Of a stretch of 13,427 nt of DNA, positions 1-7,223 are shown piece after piece. The stretch comes from Roseiarcus sp043739325. Its GTDB lineage: Bacteria > Pseudomonadota > Alphaproteobacteria > Rhizobiales > Beijerinckiaceae. Both the position numbers and the translations under genes were made by a program. The stretch lies in contig JAYUFK010000187.1 of assembly GCA_043739325.1 (NCBI GenBank), positions 1 through 13,427 on the forward strand, written 5' to 3'. Each line of letters begins with the position of its first letter. Positions within the stretch are counted from its first letter, which is position 1. The notes beneath the pieces were generated by a model. It saw nothing but the letters and a program-made list of their open reading frames with translations. It was not told where the DNA came from and searched no databases.

Positions 1-1070
1 TCGTAGAAAGCGCAGAAGACCGCCGAGTTGTAGTTGCCCAGAATTGCCGTGATCTCTTCCGCAGTCCAGACAAAAAACTTCCCTTCGACGCCCTCGCTGT
101 CTGCGTCCTGAGCGGAGTAGAAGCCGCCTTCGGGAGAGGTCATCTCTCTCAAAATGTACTCCAGAGTCTCCTCCGCAATCCCCTTGTAAAAACTTTTTCT
201 CGTTGCCTGATACGCCCGGCAGTAGATTTGAGCAAGTTGGGCGTTGTCGTAGAGCATCTTCTCAAAGTGCGGAACCAGCCAGGTTTGATCGACGCTGTAC
301 CGGTGAAAGCCCCCGCCTAACTGATCGTAGATTCCCCCAACCGCCATCTTCTGCAAGGTGCGCTCCGCCATCGCAAGCGGCTCAATCTGCTTCGTGCGAG
401 CGTGAGTACGTAGCAGAAAATCGAGGTTCATCGGTTGCGGAAACTTGGGCGCCGAGCCGAATCCGCCGTACTGCCGATCAAACTGCGACGCCAGTTTCGC
501 ATAGGCGGAGTCTAAGATTTTGGAAGTGAGCAGAGTTTCTTCAAGTCCGTTCATCCTCTGATCGCTCTCGATGAGTCCGCTTGTGATCTCCTGCCCTTGC
601 TCTTCAATCTCGCCGCGTTTCGTCTTCCAGGCGTCCGCCACTGCCGTTAGAATCCGAGGAAATCCGGGTCTGCCGTATTTGTCGTCCGGCGGAAAATAGG
701 TCCCTCCGAAAAATGGCTTGCCCTCCAAAGTCAGGAACATTGTCATCGGCCAACCGCCCTGACCGGTCATCATCTGCACGGCGCTCATGTAGATTCCATC
801 TACATCCGGGCGTTCTTCCCGGTCGACTTTGATGCAGACGAAATCTTTGTTCATCTGCGCGGCGATCTCCTCGTTTTCAAAACTCTCATGCTCCATCACA
901 TGGCACCAATGACACGCGGCATAGCCGATCGAGATGAGGATCGGGCAATCGCGCCGGCGCGCCTCGTCCAGCGCCGCCGCGCCCCAGGGCCGCCAATGCA
1001 CGGGATTGCCGGCGTGCTGAAGAAGGTAGGGCGAGGATTCTCCGGCAAGGAGGTTTTGCGGGGTCGGCAT
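1..1070 (-). CDS. DUF255 thioredoxin-domain protein (YyaL/SPATA20 type), 3' end outside window
   Basis: The minus-strand frame is open from ATG at 1070 to the left edge, giving 356 complete codons of a family usually about 600-700 residues long. An AAGGAG ribosome binding site lies 5 nt upstream of the ATG. Residues 1-30 carry the family opening (SPYLLQHAGNPVHW), residues 53-57 are the CHWCH thioredoxin-like motif, and further on come VDREERPDVD, GGWPMTMFLT, FFGGTYFPP, PKFPQPMN, GGIYDQLGGGFHRYSVD, VPHFEKMLYDNAQL and YSAQDADSEGVEGKFFVW. All are hallmarks of a thioredoxin fold followed by a six-hairpin glycosidase-like barrel. The cellular role of the family is poorly defined; a redox or sugar-related role is inferred only from folds. 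The gene lies 66 nt downstream of the nucleoside hydrolase on the same strand. Oddity: codons before about residue 61 are GC-rich like the rest of the window, but later ones are not (two TTA Leu, AGA/AGG Arg, many ATT/CTT). The identification is firm; the integrity of this gene in the genome is not. Confidence 0.93.
   Translation of the reverse strand, partial: MPTPQNLLAGESSPYLLQHAGNPVHWRPWGAAALDEARRRDCPILISIGYAACHWCHVMEHESFENEEIAAQMNKDFVCIKVDREERPDVDGIYMSAVQMMTGQGGWPMTMFLTLEGKPFFGGTYFPPDDKYGRPGFPRILTAVADAWKTKRGEIEEQGQEITSGLIESDQRMNGLEETLLTSKILDSAYAKLASQFDRQYGGFGSAPKFPQPMNLDFLLRTHARTKQIEPLAMAERTLQKMAVGGIYDQLGGGFHRYSVDQTWLVPHFEKMLYDNAQLAQIYCRAYQATRKSFYKGIAEETLEYILREMTSPEGGFYSAQDADSEGVEGKFFVWTAEEITAILGNYNSAVFCAFY
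885..914. other. Sharp base-composition and codon-use boundary
   Basis: Hand counts of GC per 60-base line are 53, 57, 53 and 50% for the first four lines, 53% at 541-600, 53% at 661-720 and 47% at 841-900. They then jump to 67% at 901-960 and 77% at 961-1020. The change falls within the codons for the CHWCHVMEHES motif of the DUF255 gene, the most conserved stretch of that family. To its left lies DNA unlike the other genes of the window. The cause could be homologous recombination within a conserved block or a metagenome assembly join between two organisms; the sequence cannot tell which. Confidence 0.75.
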
Positions 1071-1136
1071 GATTGCTCCTTGGCGACGGGCATATCCCGA
1101 CGCCCTGGCCGACGCCGGCCTAAGCGCCCCGCTGTT

Positions 1137-2105
1137 CTAATCCCTTGCGAGCGCTCTCATCAACATCGCCTTGAATCCCCTGGCGTCAAACGTCCAGCAC
1201 ACATCGGCCTTGACGCCTTTTTCCAGCGCCGGCCGCCAGACCGCGCGGTTGCTTGAATCATGCGTCACGTTGAGCCGGTCGACGACCGTCATGCCGCGTG
1301 TCAGCTCGCTTTGCGTTTCGATCTCGACGAAATGTTCGCTCCAGCTTGTTCCAATGGCGCGATCCAATGCAACCGCCATCGCCGTCGGGTCGGCGAGCGA
1401 CAGGCCGGCCTGACCGGTCTGAGTGAAATACGCCTCCTTGGCGCGGCCGTTGCATTCGATGGCGAAGCGCGCCTTCCGCGTGCCGAGCGCCAGGATTTGC
1501 GCGATCTCGGCCTCGGTCAGCACGGAATCGCCGCGCGAGACATGCCAGCCGATCATCTCGATTATGAGACCGGAGCGAAATGCCATCCGCGCCGCTTCGG
1601 GGTCGACCCAGATATTATATTCAGCCGCCGGCGTGACATTGCCCTCGCAACACGGCGCGCCGCCCATGACGACGCAGCGGCCGATCTTGCCAGCAATTGT
1701 AGGGTCGCGAGCCAAAGCGAGCGCGACGTTGGTCAGCGGTCCCAGCGTCACCAGCGTCAGACCCGGCTCGGCGTGGACCAGCCGGATGATCGCGTCGATC
1801 GCATGTTCGCTTTCCGCCGCGCGGGCGGGGGCGGGATAATTGCGATCGCCAAATCCGTCGCGCCCGTGAAACCAGTGCGCGTCCTCGTGCAAGCGGGTCA
1901 GCGGCGCCGCCGCGCCTTTGAAGACCGGCACATCCGAACCGCAAATTTCAGCAGTATAGAGGGCGTTTCGCGTCGCTTGTTCAAGCCCGACATTGCCGGC
2001 GACGATCGTCAGAGCGCAGACACGCACGTCTGGCGCGCTCAACGCCATGATGATCGCGACGGCGTCGTCCGATGCGGTGTCGGTATCGATCAGGAAGGTG
2101 CGCAT
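1137..2105 (-). CDS. Nucleoside hydrolase (IU-NH family)
   Basis: This 322-residue protein matches the usual 310-330 residues of inosine-uridine nucleoside N-ribohydrolases, calcium enzymes that split ribonucleosides into ribose and base for salvage or catabolism. The N-terminal Ca-binding/catalytic cluster is DTDTASDD (residues 7-14), with Asp at the usual four positions but TAS replacing the common PGx. HGRDGFGD (80-87), LTLVTLGPLTNVALAL (116-131), MGGAPCCEGNVTPAAEYN (147-164) with DPEAA (168-172), and LADPTA (237-242) with the distal Ca-ligand Asp239 all follow in family order. The residue before Asp239, His in classical members such as the Crithidia enzyme, is Ala here, which points to a different subgroup and perhaps a different leaving-group strategy (inference). 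The first ATG at 2105 fits the family N-terminus; the upstream GAGACGAA is a weak ribosome binding site. It is divergent from the transglutaminase-like gene. The actual base preference cannot be read from the sequence. Confidence 0.93.
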   Translation of the reverse strand: MRTFLIDTDTASDDAVAIIMALSAPDVRVCALTIVAGNVGLEQATRNALYTAEICGSDVPVFKGAAAPLTRLHEDAHWFHGRDGFGDRNYPAPARAAESEHAIDAIIRLVHAEPGLTLVTLGPLTNVALALARDPTIAGKIGRCVVMGGAPCCEGNVTPAAEYNIWVDPEAARMAFRSGLIIEMIGWHVSRGDSVLTEAEIAQILALGTRKARFAIECNGRAKEAYFTQTGQAGLSLADPTAMAVALDRAIGTSWSEHFVEIETQSELTRGMTVVDRLNVTHDSSNRAVWRPALEKGVKADVCWTFDARGFKAMLMRALARD

Positions 2106-2299
2106 GGGATTTCGTCTCGGACCAGACTTTGGCGCGCAGCGTGCTTGAATTTCGTCAGGGATAAAAGGGGTAGCGCGCGTTTTTGTCGAAACTTACGTTG
2201 GTTGCCGGAGTTTGTCGCATTGACTTCCCCGGCGAGCGGCGCAGGAATTGCTAGGCTGGACAATTGGCCCGCATCGACGGGATCCGAGAGAGGCGACCT
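2106..2299. promoter_or_regulatory. Divergent intergenic region between nucleoside hydrolase and transglutaminase-like gene
   Basis: About 194 bases separate the two divergent start codons, so promoters for both genes should lie here. A TTGACT at 2220-2225 on the plus strand could be a -35 element for the transglutaminase-like gene, but no convincing -10 sits 17-18 bases downstream. No clear operator palindrome or RNA element is visible. The region is noticeably richer in A+T around 2140-2220 than the flanking genes, as expected for promoter DNA. Confidence 0.35.
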
Positions 2300-3115
2300 A
2301 TGCTGATCCGCGCTGGCTACGACATCGCCTTCAATTGCCCGGCGACGACTTCGATGATCCTTCAGCTCAGCGTGCATCCCTCGCGCGTCGTCGACCTGCG
2401 CTCGCCCGATATCGTGATGACGCATCCGGGCGTTGCAACTTCCGCCTACCTTGATCAAAATGGCAACCGGGTGACGCGGCTCGAGGCGCCGGCGGGAATG
2501 ATGACCTTCTCAAACCGGTTCACGATCTACGATTCCGGCTTGCCAGACGAAATTCCGGTGGACGCGCCGCTATGGTCGGTCCCACGCCTGCCCGATGATA
2601 CGCTGATGTTCCTCGTCTCCAGTCGCTATTGCGACAGCGATCATCTGAGCGATCTCGCGTGGTCGATGTTTGGCTCGATCCAGACCGGCTACGGCCGCGT
2701 GAAGGCAATCTGCGACTTCGTGCATGGCAAAATCCGCTTTGACTACATGCAGGCGCGCGCCACGCGTAGCGCCAGCGATTCCATCCGCGAGGGCGTCGGC
2801 GTGTGCCGGGACTTCGCGCATCTTGCGATCGCGCTGTGCCGCTGCATGAACATTCCGGCGCGCTATTGCACCGGCTATCTCGGCGATATCGGCGTGCCGC
2901 CTGATCCCGAACCGATGGACTTTTCGGCCTGGTTCGAGGCGTTTCTCGACGGGCGCTGGTACACATTCGACGCGCGCCACAACAGGCCGCGCATCGGGCG
3001 CATCCTGATAGCGCGTGGTCGCGATGCGGCCGACGCTGCGATTTCCACGGCATTTGGAATCGCAACGTTGGCGCGCTTCGAGGTCACAACCTTCGAGGTG
3101 AAGGATCAGGGCTGA
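2300..3115 (+). CDS. Transglutaminase-like family protein
   Basis: This 271-residue cytosolic protein has no signal peptide. An N-terminal beta-rich part (residues 1 to about 115) is typical of this bacterial family, followed by a papain-like transglutaminase core. The nucleophile motif GVGVCRDFAHLAIALCR places Cys at residue 169, and RWYTFDARHN places the triad Asp at residue 224. At the position where the triad His is expected, the sequence reads MDFSAWFEAF with Ser at residue 209. Either this subfamily uses Ser normally, or His227 in DARHN or another residue serves, or the protein is not a standard transglutaminase/protease; I cannot decide. The ATG at 2300 is preferred over an in-frame TTG at 2264 because a GAGAGG ribosome binding site precedes it and it gives the family N-terminus (MLIRAGYDI). 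It is divergent from the nucleoside hydrolase and convergent with the MetC-type gene. Its substrate is unknown; members act in peptide cleavage or protein cross-linking. Confidence 0.9.
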   Translation: MLIRAGYDIAFNCPATTSMILQLSVHPSRVVDLRSPDIVMTHPGVATSAYLDQNGNRVTRLEAPAGMMTFSNRFTIYDSGLPDEIPVDAPLWSVPRLPDDTLMFLVSSRYCDSDHLSDLAWSMFGSIQTGYGRVKAICDFVHGKIRFDYMQARATRSASDSIREGVGVCRDFAHLAIALCRCMNIPARYCTGYLGDIGVPPDPEPMDFSAWFEAFLDGRWYTFDARHNRPRIGRILIARGRDAADAAISTAFGIATLARFEVTTFEVKDQG

Positions 3116-3267
3116 GAGGGCGCCCCGTGCCACCCTCCGCCGAACTCCAGCGCGACAACAACAAGAACTTGCCGGCCCGATGGTGGAAACCACCATGAAG
3201 CCGATACCGTTGGTCCCCGATCTCGACGCCGCTTTCGTAAGGCGCGGCTCCCTGCCATCGGGAATTT
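3116..3267. terminator. Convergent gap with hairpins, possible bidirectional terminator
   Basis: The gap lies between the converging transglutaminase-like and MetC-type genes. It holds a perfect hairpin at 3180-3196 (ATGGTGG, loop AAA, CCACCAT). A second, looser inverted repeat (GGCTCCC at 3246-3252 and GGGAGCC at 3274-3280) spans the MetC stop codon. No run of T follows the first stem on either strand, so an intrinsic terminator is only a possibility. The text of this gap may also be a dispersed intergenic repeat; that needs a genome-wide comparison. Confidence 0.4.
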
Positions 3268-4455
3268 TCAAGCGGGAGCCGACAGACGCGCGAATCCTCG
3301 ATCGAGATCGTCCTTGAGATCGTCGATATCCTCGAGGCCGATCGAGAATCTCAGCGCCGGGCCGCCCGGCGCCCAGCGCGTCGCGGTGCGGTAATTCGCG
3401 CAATCGAAGGGGATGACGAGGCTCTCGAATCCGCCCCACGAATAGCCCATGCCGAACAGCTCGAGCCCGTCGAGCATCGCCGCGACGGCGGCCTCCGGCA
3501 CGGGCTTGAGCACGATGCTGAACAGACCGGACGAGCCGCGAAAATCGCGCTTCCAGATCGCATGCCCGGGATGATCGGGCAGGGCGGGATGGATGACGCG
3601 CAGCACTTCGGGCCGCGCCTGCAGCCATTTCGCCAGATCGAGTGCCTGACGCTCCGCCTCGCGCAGCCGCAGCTCCATCGTGCGCAGGCCGCGCAGCGCC
3701 AGAAACACATCCTCCGGACCCGGCTGGATGCCCAGAACATCCGTCGTGCGGTACAGCCGGTCGAACCATTCAGCATTAGCCGAGACCAGCCCAAGCAAGA
3801 GATCGGAATGCCCAGAGAGATATTTGGTGCCTGCCTCGATCGCCAGATCGACGCCATGCTCATGCGGCGAAAACAGCAGCGGCGTCGCCCAAGTGTTGTC
3901 CATGATAACGCAAATACCCAGCGGTTTGGCGGCGGCGGCGATCGCCGGAATATCCTGCATCTCCAGCGATTGCGAACCGGGCGATTCCGTCAGGATCGCC
4001 TTTGTGTTGGGACGGAACAGCGCGGCGATATCGGCGCCGACGCCCGGATCGTAATAGGTCGTCTCGACGCCCATGCGTTTGAGCAACGTGTTGGCGTAGA
4101 TGCGCGCCGGCTGGTAGGCGGAATCGGTCATCAACAGATGGTCGCCCGCGCTGAGCGCGCTCATCAGCGCCACGACAATCGCGGCAAGGCCGGAGGGCGC
4201 GAGCACGGTTCCCGCCGCGCCGCTGATTTCGCTCCACGCCTCGCACAGCGCCTCGGTCGTTGGCGTGCCATGCGTGCCGTAGATGTAGCGCTGTTGTCGG
4301 CTGTTGAGCGTGGCGACGTCGGGGAAAAGCACCGTGGAGCCGCGAAACGCCGGGATATTGACGAAGCCCTGCGTCGTCTCGGCATCGCGCCCCAGATGCA
4401 CGAGGCGCGAGCGCGAGCGCAGTTTTTTCCTGGCTTCAGGCGTCAACTTCTTCAT
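3268..4455 (-). CDS. metC: Cystathionine beta-lyase (Cys/Met metabolism PLP enzyme)
   Basis: This 395-residue protein has the length of MetC. It belongs to fold-type I PLP enzymes of the Cys/Met metabolism family, which cleave cystathionine to homocysteine, pyruvate and ammonia in methionine synthesis. YIYGTHGTPTTEAL near residue 58, SPGSQSLEMQDI near residue 158, DNTWATP near residue 186, and AGTKYLSGHSD with the Schiff-base Lys at residue 211 (E. coli MetC uses Lys210) are all present. GMGYSWGGFESL in the C-terminal part is characteristic of MetC rather than of gamma-synthases or gamma-lyases. The start is set at the ATG at 4455, preceded by GAGGAAA; a TTG at 4485 would add 10 residues without support. 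It lies 82 nt downstream of the exported protein gene and may share its transcript. No SAM-II-like riboswitch is visible upstream. Related enzymes can also act as cysteine desulfhydrases, so the in vivo substrate is inferred. Confidence 0.93.
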   Translation of the reverse strand: MKKLTPEARKKLRSRSRLVHLGRDAETTQGFVNIPAFRGSTVLFPDVATLNSRQQRYIYGTHGTPTTEALCEAWSEISGAAGTVLAPSGLAAIVVALMSALSAGDHLLMTDSAYQPARIYANTLLKRMGVETTYYDPGVGADIAALFRPNTKAILTESPGSQSLEMQDIPAIAAAAKPLGICVIMDNTWATPLLFSPHEHGVDLAIEAGTKYLSGHSDLLLGLVSANAEWFDRLYRTTDVLGIQPGPEDVFLALRGLRTMELRLREAERQALDLAKWLQARPEVLRVIHPALPDHPGHAIWKRDFRGSSGLFSIVLKPVPEAAVAAMLDGLELFGMGYSWGGFESLVIPFDCANYRTATRWAPGGPALRFSIGLEDIDDLKDDLDRGFARLSAPA

Positions 4456-4537
4456 GGAGCGGATTTCCTCGTTCGGGGGCGGCAAAATGCGGCTACTGAC
4501 CCCGACGCGTCAACTGCCCGGCGCTCACAAGCCAGCT

Positions 4538-6010
4538 CTATTTTCCCGTCGGCATCGGATTGCCGTTGACGGTGACGCCGCCATCGGCGTTGACCTCGAT
4601 TTTCCAGACCAGCCGGCCGTCGCCGCCTGTCGTCGCGAGACCCTTGACGAAGGCGACCACGAGCAACGCCTGCTGCGCGTCCGGCATGTCCTTGGCGATC
4701 TCGTGAATCAGCGCCTGGGTTTTATCGAGTCCGTTAGCGCCAATCGTGAAATGACCCGTGGGCTGGTCAGCCTCGGGGATCACTTCGCCTTCATAGGTCA
4801 GTTCGAGCGTCGGCGTGACGAACCGTCCGGGAGAAATGGTCAGGCGGGGATGGCCGTTCATCAGGATCGTCTTGATCTTCTCCTGCGTCTCCTCGGTGAG
4901 ATCGCCTTTGCCGCCGAAGTTTGGATCGTCGATAGCAAGACGCGCGACCTGGTCCATGCCGTCGACCGTGACCTTGAGATCGATATCCAACGAGGCCGGC
5001 TGTACCGACTTCGACCAATCCGGCAACATCGCCATCGTAGCGGAAAGGTCTGTCAGTTTCACGCCGATTTCCGCCGATGCGTGCGGGGTGAAGCCGCTCA
5101 GCGCGACGGTTTCGGACAGGCCTTTGAGTTCCGCATGAATCGGCATCATCGGCGTCGGAAGATCAAGAGTCATATCGCTGATCGCGGCGTTAGCGCGAAA
5201 GTCGTTCCACAGCGGCAAAACCGCGCTGAATTTCGCTTTCATGTCAGGCGCGGGATTGGCGTCCTGACCGTGCGCGACGGCATATTTCCACAGGACGCCG
5301 ATCTCGTTGGCGCGCAGCGCGGCGAACGTTGCGTCGCTCGTCGCGGCGCCCGCGGTGAATGTGACCTTGACTGGCGTTTCCTTCGAGTCTTTTGCCCCCG
5401 GCGCTACGGTCGCAATTTCCGTCAGGTTCCGGATGCTCTGATTGATCGACAGATCGATCCCGGCTTCCGCTGTTTTCGCCTTTGTCTCGACGGCGACGCC
5501 CGCCTCGCTGACATCGAAATCGCTTGGCCCCTTCGCCTCGGCGACATGGATTTTCGCGCTCATCAAAGTCGTGGCCAGCGTCGACACGAGGAATTGCGGC
5601 AGTTTGCCGTTATACATGGTTTCGAGCCGAAAGCCGCTCAGATCGACCGTTCCAGACATGTTGCCCTTTTCGGTGGCGACGTTGAACGCGATGCTCGGGA
5701 AGTGATCGGCCTTGACGGTCCAGGCTTCATCGCCGGTTGGCGTCAGCACGTAGGAAAACTTGTCGACTTTCACCGCATCCGGCGCGGGCTTGGTCAGATC
5801 GACGATTGTTTGCAGATCCCATGCGACAAGGTAACCGTCGCCCTGCGGCGTCACGGTAACCAGTCCCTTGTCGACGACGGCCTGGCTGAACCACGCCGCA
5901 TAACCCTGCGCAATGGCCTTCGCGCCATCGCTCGTCGCCGGCGCCGCGCATGCCGGCGAAGCGGCGAGGGTGAGAGCCAGGAGCGAAACCAACGAGAACT
6001 TTTTGCCCAT
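4538..6010 (-). CDS. Exported protein of unknown function, DUF2125-like
   Basis: This 490-residue protein has an N-terminal signal peptide: basic MGKK, hydrophobic FSLVSLLALTLAASP and a plausible AxA-type cleavage after ACA near residue 22. No lipobox is seen. The mature part is rich in short beta-like stretches with no Cys clusters and no further membrane segment, suggesting a periplasmic or outer-membrane-associated beta-rich protein. It ends ADGGVTVNGNPMPTGK. It resembles the alphaproteobacterial DUF2125 group in size and style, but I recognise no definitive motif, so this family label is tentative. The ATG at 6010 is chosen because it begins a clean signal peptide, with AAAGGGA about 12 nt upstream; the ATG at 6022 has that sequence almost touching it. 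The frame stays open upstream to 6178 without signal or family support. It is divergent from the AapJ-type gene and upstream of metC on the same strand. Confidence 0.75.
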   Translation of the reverse strand: MGKKFSLVSLLALTLAASPACAAPATSDGAKAIAQGYAAWFSQAVVDKGLVTVTPQGDGYLVAWDLQTIVDLTKPAPDAVKVDKFSYVLTPTGDEAWTVKADHFPSIAFNVATEKGNMSGTVDLSGFRLETMYNGKLPQFLVSTLATTLMSAKIHVAEAKGPSDFDVSEAGVAVETKAKTAEAGIDLSINQSIRNLTEIATVAPGAKDSKETPVKVTFTAGAATSDATFAALRANEIGVLWKYAVAHGQDANPAPDMKAKFSAVLPLWNDFRANAAISDMTLDLPTPMMPIHAELKGLSETVALSGFTPHASAEIGVKLTDLSATMAMLPDWSKSVQPASLDIDLKVTVDGMDQVARLAIDDPNFGGKGDLTEETQEKIKTILMNGHPRLTISPGRFVTPTLELTYEGEVIPEADQPTGHFTIGANGLDKTQALIHEIAKDMPDAQQALLVVAFVKGLATTGGDGRLVWKIEVNADGGVTVNGNPMPTGK

Positions 6011-6085
6011 TTGACCCGCCATCCCTTTCAATCTTTCGAGGCAGGCAGACATATCAGGTAAAGGGGCCGGGGCGAAGCCGGCAGA

Positions 6086-6115
6086 TTGACTCGCCTCGCC
6101 AAACCCCGCGACAAT
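6086..6115 (+). promoter_or_regulatory. Candidate sigma70-type promoter for the AapJ-type gene
   Basis: TTGACT (6086-6091) is followed after 18 bases by GACAAT (6110-6115), which match the -35 and -10 consensus at 5 of 6 and 4 of 6 positions. Transcription would begin near 6122, giving a leader of about 70 bases. It lies in the divergent gap between the exported-protein gene and the AapJ-type gene. This is a pattern match only. Confidence 0.35.
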
Positions 6116-6192
6116 GCGCGCAGTGTCCGGCGCCGCTTGCCGCCGGGCGGTGCGCCCTTCATCAGGGCCTTGTTGCAACAGGAGGTTTGCCC

Positions 6193-7203
6193 ATGCGTTC
6201 GCTACTCACTTTGCTGGCGGGGGTCGCCTTTGCGTTTTCCGGCGTCGCCGCCCAGGCCGGGACGCTCGACAAGATCAAGGAGCGCGGCCAGTTGATCTGC
6301 GGCACAAATATCGGCCTCGCCGGCTTTGCGCTGCCCGACGATCAGGGTGTGTGGAAGGGCCTCGATATCGACGGTTGCAAGGCGCTGGCGGCGGCGATTT
6401 TCGGCGACGCCAACAAGATCAAATATCTGCCGATCAACGCCAAGGACCGGCCGACCATTCTCGCGTCGGGCGAAATCGACGTGCTGATCCGAAACACCAC
6501 TTGGACGATGTCGCGCCAGGAGGCCGGGATGTTCTTTACCGGCGTCAATTTCTACGACGGCCAAGGCTTTATGGTGAAAAAGAAACTTGGCGTCGATTCC
6601 GCGCTTAAACTCGACGGCGCGTCGATCTGCGTGCAGCAGGGCACGACGACCGAACTCAATCTCGCCGACTTCTTTCGCACGCACAAAATAAGGCTTGAGG
6701 CGGTCGCTTTTGCGACGGAAGAAGAGACCGACAAGGCTTATGACACCGGGCGCTGCGACGCGCTGACGACCGATGCCTCGGGGCTGTATTCCGTCCGCCT
6801 GAAGCTGACGCAGCCAGATGAGAATGTCGTGCTTCCGGAGATCATTTCGAAGGAGCCGCTCGGACCTTCGGTTCGTAAGGACGACCTGGGATGGTTCCAG
6901 ATTGTCCAATGGATGCAATTCGCGCTGGTCAGCGCCGAGGAGCTTGGCGTTACGCAGGCCAATGTCGACGCGATGTTGAAATCCGACAATCCGGCGATAC
7001 GCCGCCTGCTCGGCGTCGAGGGCGATCTTGGCAAGAACCTCGGCCTCACCAACGACTGGGCGTTCCGCATGATCAAGGCGGTGGGTAATTACGGCGAAAT
7101 GTTCGAGCGCAATGTCGGCATGGGCTCGCCGCTGAAGATCTCGCGCGGGCTGAACGCGCTGTGGAACAAGGGCGGATTGCAGTACTCGCCGCCGATCAAT
7201 TGA
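6193..7203 (+). CDS. aapJ: General L-amino acid ABC transporter, periplasmic substrate-binding protein
   Basis: This 336-residue protein has the length of AapJ (about 340), the periplasmic receptor of the broad-range Aap transporter of rhizobia and relatives. A signal peptide (MRSLLTLLAGVAFAFSGVAAQA) is followed by LDKIKERGQLICGTN, GLAGFALPDDQGVWKGLDIDGCK, DVLIRNTTWTMSRQ, YDGQGFMVKK, SICVQQGTTTELNLADFF, GRCDALTTDASGLY, VVLPEIISKEPLGP and AEELGVTQANVDAMLKSDNP. Read in order these are a near-continuous match to remembered AapJ sequences. Cys36 and Cys62 sit at the conserved positions near the N-terminus. The start is the ATG at 6193, 7 nt after a strong AGGAGG; the TTG at 6187 would add two residues. 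Unlike the usual aapJQMP operon, no permease or ATPase gene follows: the next feature is a repeat and then the convergent trpE. It therefore must use permeases encoded elsewhere or have another role. Confidence 0.94.
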   Translation: MRSLLTLLAGVAFAFSGVAAQAGTLDKIKERGQLICGTNIGLAGFALPDDQGVWKGLDIDGCKALAAAIFGDANKIKYLPINAKDRPTILASGEIDVLIRNTTWTMSRQEAGMFFTGVNFYDGQGFMVKKKLGVDSALKLDGASICVQQGTTTELNLADFFRTHKIRLEAVAFATEEETDKAYDTGRCDALTTDASGLYSVRLKLTQPDENVVLPEIISKEPLGPSVRKDDLGWFQIVQWMQFALVSAEELGVTQANVDAMLKSDNPAIRRLLGVEGDLGKNLGLTNDWAFRMIKAVGNYGEMFERNVGMGSPLKISRGLNALWNKGGLQYSPPIN

Positions 7204-7223
7204 GGCTGGAAGCTGCCGGCTTG

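Noticed and set aside
1260..2306. Plus-strand frame of 348 codons opposite the nucleoside hydrolase
   Set aside because: It is antisense to a gene with all family motifs; the composition is typical of a shadow frame.
3127..3198. Small frame from GTG encoding 23 residues
   Set aside because: It has no ribosome binding site, lies in a palindromic gap between convergent genes, and is explained by the hairpin sequence.
2570..3769. Minus-strand frame of 399 codons across the transglutaminase-like gene and the MetC 3' end
   Set aside because: It crosses two real genes in other frames and an intergenic hairpin, and its product is Arg/Ala/Gly-rich with no motif.
4456..4537. SAM-II-type riboswitch ahead of metC
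   Set aside because: The region is a short GC-rich gap and shows none of the conserved pseudoknot sequence I would expect.
4304..6061. Open plus-strand frame of 585 codons opposite metC and the exported-protein gene
   Set aside because: It is antisense to a signal-peptide-bearing protein and MetC. Its sequence has no recognisable fold and no ribosome binding site.
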